The notes under the pieces are model-generated. The model made no database searches and was not told where the DNA came from. It saw only the letters and a list, made by a program, of their open reading frames with translations. Positions 58,939-62,758 of a stretch of 62,758 nucleotides of DNA are shown piece by piece. Where the stretch lies: contig CAYJOD010000030.1 in assembly GCA_964371655.1 (NCBI GenBank), forward strand, positions 1 to 62,758. The letters run 5' to 3'. Source of the DNA: CAZGSN01 sp964371655 (lineage in GTDB: Bacteria; Desulfobacterota; Binatia; HRBIN30). The first letter of the stretch is position 1. Each line of letters starts with the position of its first letter. Position numbers and translations under genes: made by a program.

Positions 58939-59778
58939 ATGAAAGGCTCGCCATTCATTGCCTCGGTCCACGTCAGAGCACTTGTTTTGGCCGGCCTCGG
59001 TGTTGCTGGCATCGCCTGCGTCGAGACGCACACGTGGGCGAGCGAGGACGCGGACAATGACGGCCTCGTTTCGCCGCGCTTTGAGGAAGTTCTGGTGTCA
59101 CAGATTGCGGAGCCGAAGCTACCTGGTGTGGTCTGGGTGGGCCTCAAGCCGCGACTGCGCAACAGTCCAGGCGGCTCGACCCTCGACCTCCCACTGCACA
59201 TCGAGACGGGCATTGCGACCGACCTGGGAGTTGAGCTCGTGCTCCCTGGTCACGTCGTCGCGCCGCACGGCGAGACAACGCGGGCCGGTCTCGGCGACCT
59301 CCACGTGACCGTGAAATATGACCTCATGGGCGTCGCGTACCCGGATTACGCCTTGGCACTGGGCGTAGAAGCGGGTTTCCCGACGGGCAAAGAGGCCGAG
59401 GGGTTTGGTGAGAACAAGTACACCCTCGGTCCAGTCGCGATCTTAAGCGCCCGCTTCGGCGCGCTGGAGACACACGCGGCCGTCGAGCTCGGCGTCGCGC
59501 TCGCGACCAGATCAGTCGAAGGTGTCGAGACGAGCTCCAACGCAGAATTGGGCGCCAACCTGGCAGCGCATTATCGGGTTACCGAAGGTCTGGGCATCAT
59601 CGGCGAGTTCGCCTCGGACGTCGATCCTAGCGATGGCAGGGAGGCCGCCAGTCTCATCGCCGGCATCTGGTTCGAACCCGTGGAATCGATCGAGATCGGT
59701 CTTGGCATCGAGGTCCCCGTCGATCCGTGGCCGGGTCGGGACCCCGGAGTGGTCGCGGCGCTCTGGCGGCACTTCTAG
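58939..59778 (+). CDS. Outer-membrane-type beta-barrel protein
   Basis: 279 residues from ATG 58939; a GTG at 58894 overlapping the Hpt stop is the alternative. A signal peptide (about 1-35, VLAGLGVAGIACVETHTWA) precedes a repeating amphipathic beta-strand pattern: LGVELVLPGHVV, GLGDLHVTVKYDLMG, ALGVEAGFPTGKEAEGF, THAAVELGVALAT and a terminal ALWRHF with C-terminal Phe, typical for BAM recognition. It resembles the MetA/SphA-type transporter-like barrels. Its place between the Hpt and kinase genes hints at a sensory or export link. Confidence 0.75.
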   Translation: MKGSPFIASVHVRALVLAGLGVAGIACVETHTWASEDADNDGLVSPRFEEVLVSQIAEPKLPGVVWVGLKPRLRNSPGGSTLDLPLHIETGIATDLGVELVLPGHVVAPHGETTRAGLGDLHVTVKYDLMGVAYPDYALALGVEAGFPTGKEAEGFGENKYTLGPVAILSARFGALETHAAVELGVALATRSVEGVETSSNAELGANLAAHYRVTEGLGIIGEFASDVDPSDGREAASLIAGIWFEPVESIEIGLGIEVPVDPWPGRDPGVVAALWRHF

Positions 59779-59797
59779 GAACGGAGATCTCAGTACG

Positions 59798-62572
59798 ATG
59801 ACAATCAGGACTCGGTTGTTGGCTGCGTTTCTGTTCTTGGCTGCGTCGAGTGGCATGGGCGGATACGCTATCTCCCGCACCGTCACTCGACTCGATCACG
59901 AGTTCGCGGGTATTACGGAAGACAATCTTCCAGCCACCGAGTCAGTTCGTGTGGTCGCCGACGAGATGGCGCGCCTGGTCCTGGAGGCCGATTCGTACTT
60001 GCTGACAGGGGAAGGGACGCACGCGCAGCGATTTCACGAGAGCGGTGCACGGATCGACGCCGCGCTTGCCGCGTACGGGCAGGTGGTCGGCCACGCATCA
60101 CCTATGCAGGACGCGGAGATGGTGAGCGAGATGCGCGGAACACTGGAGCGCTTGCGAGAACAGTCGAACCAGCTCCGAGCGACCGGCGAGACGATTCTTG
60201 CCAACCCGCACGCAAGCGTGCTCATGGGCGACGCCCAACGCTTCTGGCGTCAGCTCGAAGCGAGTTACCAGGCGGCCTTACCCGTTGTGACCGAAGCGGT
60301 CGAACGCGAACGACACGAATTGGCTGAGCACCTGGAGATCGTCGATGCATCGGTCACAAAGGCCCAGCTGACGACGGTGCTGGCAGCGATGATCGGTCTC
60401 ATCGGGGCCCTTATCCTCGCCCTGCGTATCTCACGCCGCATCAGCCGACCGGTTCGCGATCTCACGGCGGTGACCCGAGCGATTGCCGCCGGCGACTTGG
60501 CCCGGCGCGTCACGGTGCAGTCGACGGACGAGATCGGGGAGCTCGGTGTCGCCTTCAACCAAATGGCCGACGAGCTCGTAAGCGGCAGGGCGGTCCGCGG
60601 CGAGCGCGATTACTTGGATGCCGTGATGCACGCGATGAGCGACAGTCTCATTACGGTGAACCGCGACGGCCGAATCCAGGCCGTCAACGAGGCCACCTGT
60701 GTTCTGCTCGGTTACCACCGCGACGAGCTCGTTGGCGCGCCGCTGGCCATCGTCACCGCCGCCGGGGATTCCCTCGATGCCGATGCCACGGGCGACATCC
60801 ACGGCGCCCGTACCCAATACCGCACGAAGGGCGGCGCCGTGATTCCGGTATCGCTTTCGCAGTCGCCGCTGGTTGATATCGACGGCGTGCCGTTGGGCAG
60901 CATCGCGGTCGCCCGCGACATGCGCCAGACGCTCCAACTCATCGACGACCTCGCGGCGGCACGCGATGCCGCGATGGGGGCGAGCCGGGCGAAGAGCGAA
61001 TTCGTCGCCAACATGAGCCACGAAATCCGCACCCCGTTGAACGGCGTCATCGGCATGACGGACCTGGCACTCGGCACCGAGCTTACGGACGAGCAGCGCG
61101 AGTATTTGGACATGGCCAAGGCGTCGGCTGATTCGCTGCTCACCGTCATTAACGACGTGCTCGACTTCTCAAAGATTGAGGCGGGAAAGCTTGAGCTCGA
61201 CGCCGCGGAGTTCAACCTACGGGAGATGCTCGGGAAGACGATGCGGGTGCTGGCGTTCCGGGCGCAAGAGAAGGGCCTGGAGTTGATTTGCGAGATTCCA
61301 CCGGAGGTGCCGAACGCCGTGGTGGGCGACGCTGGCCGCCTGCGCCAGATCCTCGTCAATCTTGTGGGCAACGCCATCAAGTTCACTGAACGCGGCGAAG
61401 TGACGGTTCACGTCGATTGTCCCGGGTCTCCAACCGCCGGTCCCCAGTCTCCAATCGAGCTTTGCTTCGCGGTTCGCGACACCGGCATCGGCATCCCGCC
61501 TGACAAGCAACAAATGGTATTCAACGCGTTCGAGCAGGTCGATGCGTCCATGACCCGGGGACACGGCGGCACCGGCCTGGGTCTCGCCATTGCGACGCAA
61601 CTGGTCCGCAGGATGGGGGGCCACATCTGGGTCGACAGCGAGTTGGGCCGTGGCAGCACGTTCCATTTCACCGCCAAGCTCGGTTTGCCGCTGGCGCCGG
61701 CGGCGACGGTGTCGGCGGCGCCCGAGCCGATGCGGCTGCGCGAGGTGCCGGTGCTGGTGGTCGATGACAACGCCACCAATCGCCGCCTCCTCCAGCAGGT
61801 GCTCGCCAATTGGGGCATGCAATCAACACTCGCCGAAGGCGGTGAGGCGGCGTTGACGATTCTGCGGCACGCCAAGCACGCCCGCGCGCCGCTGGTCCTG
61901 CTCGACGCCCACATGCCAGAGATGGATGGCTTTGCGGTCGCGGAACAGATCAAGCAAGACCCGGCGCTGGCGGGCGCGACCATCATGATGCTCACTTCCG
62001 GCGGCCGTCCCGGCGATATCACGCGCTGTCGCGAGCTGGGGATCGCCACATATCTCATTAAGCCGATCATGCAGGCGGACCTGCTCGATGCGATCCTGAC
62101 GGCGTTGAGCACCGGGACGCTTGCAGCGGGACAACCGGCACGCGATCTCCCGATAGCGGAGCCGCACGCGGCTCACCGGCGCCTGCACATCCTCGTCGCC
62201 GAAGACAACGCGGTGAATCGACGCTTGGTGGTGCGCTTGCTGGAGAAGCGTGGGTACCTGGTCGCGGCTGCCGTCAACGGCCGCGAGGCATTGCATGCCA
62301 TGCGGGAGCAGGAGTTCGACCTGGTGCTGATGGATCTGCAGATGCCCGAGATGGACGGCTTCGAAGTCACTGCCGAGATCCGCCGCCGCGAGGCAGCACT
62401 CGGGACGCATCGCCTTCCCATCATCGCGTTGACGGCGCGCGCCCTGAAAGGTGACTTGGATCGTTGTCTGGCAGCGGGCATGGATGCGTATGTGTCGAAA
62501 CCCATCGAGCCTGCAGACCTCTTCGCGACGATAGAGCGCTTCGCACCACCGAGTTCTTCGGCCTCAACGTGA
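59798..62572 (+). CDS. Hybrid histidine kinase with two receiver domains
   Basis: 924 residues from ATG 59798 (ACGGAGA upstream). Order: membrane span (about 5-25), periplasmic helical sensor of about 165 residues, second span (about 190-212), HAMP, PAS (about 265-375), HisKA with H408 in SHEIRTPLNG, HATPase_c with NLVGNAIKFTERGEV, DTGIGIP and GTGLGLAI, then receivers with D703 (VLLDAHMPEMDG) and D846 (LVLMDLQMPEMDG). It lacks an Hpt domain, which the stand-alone protein two genes upstream supplies. A short Pro/Ser/Gly-rich insert (PGSPTAGPQSP) interrupts the ATPase domain near residue 545. It is the last gene in the window, 20 bp after the barrel gene. No DNA-binding output is attached. Confidence 0.92.
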   Translation: MTIRTRLLAAFLFLAASSGMGGYAISRTVTRLDHEFAGITEDNLPATESVRVVADEMARLVLEADSYLLTGEGTHAQRFHESGARIDAALAAYGQVVGHASPMQDAEMVSEMRGTLERLREQSNQLRATGETILANPHASVLMGDAQRFWRQLEASYQAALPVVTEAVERERHELAEHLEIVDASVTKAQLTTVLAAMIGLIGALILALRISRRISRPVRDLTAVTRAIAAGDLARRVTVQSTDEIGELGVAFNQMADELVSGRAVRGERDYLDAVMHAMSDSLITVNRDGRIQAVNEATCVLLGYHRDELVGAPLAIVTAAGDSLDADATGDIHGARTQYRTKGGAVIPVSLSQSPLVDIDGVPLGSIAVARDMRQTLQLIDDLAAARDAAMGASRAKSEFVANMSHEIRTPLNGVIGMTDLALGTELTDEQREYLDMAKASADSLLTVINDVLDFSKIEAGKLELDAAEFNLREMLGKTMRVLAFRAQEKGLELICEIPPEVPNAVVGDAGRLRQILVNLVGNAIKFTERGEVTVHVDCPGSPTAGPQSPIELCFAVRDTGIGIPPDKQQMVFNAFEQVDASMTRGHGGTGLGLAIATQLVRRMGGHIWVDSELGRGSTFHFTAKLGLPLAPAATVSAAPEPMRLREVPVLVVDDNATNRRLLQQVLANWGMQSTLAEGGEAALTILRHAKHARAPLVLLDAHMPEMDGFAVAEQIKQDPALAGATIMMLTSGGRPGDITRCRELGIATYLIKPIMQADLLDAILTALSTGTLAAGQPARDLPIAEPHAAHRRLHILVAEDNAVNRRLVVRLLEKRGYLVAAAVNGREALHAMREQEFDLVLMDLQMPEMDGFEVTAEIRRREAALGTHRLPIIALTARALKGDLDRCLAAGMDAYVSKPIEPADLFATIERFAPPSSSAST

Positions 62573-62655
62573 GGACCAAGATCGACTTCGCCCGTGCCGA
62601 TTGTCGCCCTGGCTGCCCGCAGGGCCACGGCAAAGTCGTTGACGGAGGGCCTGCC

Positions 62656-62708
62656 TGGGAGCGCCGGCATCTTGCCGGCGCGAATCACGCCGCCTGGAAG
62701 GCGGCGCT
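62656..62708. repeat. REP-like palindrome pair
   Basis: GCGCCGGCATCTTGCCGGCGC and GCCGCCTGGAAGGCGGC face each other after GGGAGCG, in the style of the REP pairs elsewhere in the window. It lies after the histidine kinase gene and may end transcription. Nothing else is seen from 62573 to the end. Confidence 0.7.
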
Positions 62709-62758
62709 CGTGCGCCTGCAAGCGCACATGGTCAGAGAGGTGCAAGTCCTCTTCAGGT

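Overview
The window is a high-GC piece of a bacterial chromosome, very probably from a metagenome-assembled genome: it has one run of exactly 100 Ns and one of 10 Ns. No rRNA, tRNA or CRISPR array was seen. Very long Thr-Pro linkers in secreted proteins, a cbb3 oxidase cluster, a large site-2 protease, an RHS giant and several REP-like repeat families suggest an uncultured Deltaproteobacteria-type lineage (Desulfobacterota or Candidatus Binatota-like). That assignment is inference and weak.

Region 1 (1-9.3 kb, minus strand) is a surface-protein and small-peptide locus. Two back-to-back modules each pair an NHLP/Os1348-like small protein with a one-span membrane protein. Downstream lies a giant secreted protein (about 2,210 residues once the 100-N gap is bridged in frame) with one N-terminal domain, one jelly-roll-like domain, three GEVEDY domains and two choice-of-anchor A domains on Thr-Pro linkers. 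A third member of the small membrane family follows. Between the modules and the giant gene are two hairpins and two perfect palindromes 21 bp apart.

Region 2 (9.6-24.8 kb) is mostly housekeeping: a MetRS-beta-type tRNA-binding protein, two SDRs, a two-domain methylmalonyl-CoA epimerase-like protein, an alkyltransferase-like DNA-repair protein, and a cbb3 oxidase cluster (diheme cytochrome c, CcoN, CcoO, two small membrane proteins, CcoI-type copper ATPase). A GH2 glycosidase, a membrane protein and an MFS transporter follow.

Region 3 (25.2-34.8 kb) holds a 2,709-residue RHS/SpvB protein. Its C-terminal tip, after the RHS core, is a 3D (three-aspartate, MltA/Rpf-like) domain expected to act on peptidoglycan. 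The next gene overlaps its 3' end and encodes a signal-peptide protein, as expected for a periplasmic immunity factor. This is my best candidate for an undescribed system.

Region 4 (35-48.2 kb) has lnt, aroB and a block of CBS protein, NtrC-type regulator, CBS protein, formate-THF ligase, pyruvate:ferredoxin oxidoreductase and a dihydroorotate-dehydrogenase-like protein. Region 5 (48.2-51.5 kb) is decayed: IS91-like transposase pieces, a frameshifted four-helix-bundle (23S-IVP-like) gene inside a unit with perfect 16-bp terminal inverted repeats, an SBBP fragment and a frameshifted HEPN-like gene. Region 6 (51.5-62.7 kb) has a Cys-rich secreted protein, a 907-residue site-2 protease, a GNAT, a truncated PIN toxin, and a phosphorelay set of stand-alone Hpt, outer-membrane-type barrel and hybrid histidine kinase with two receivers.
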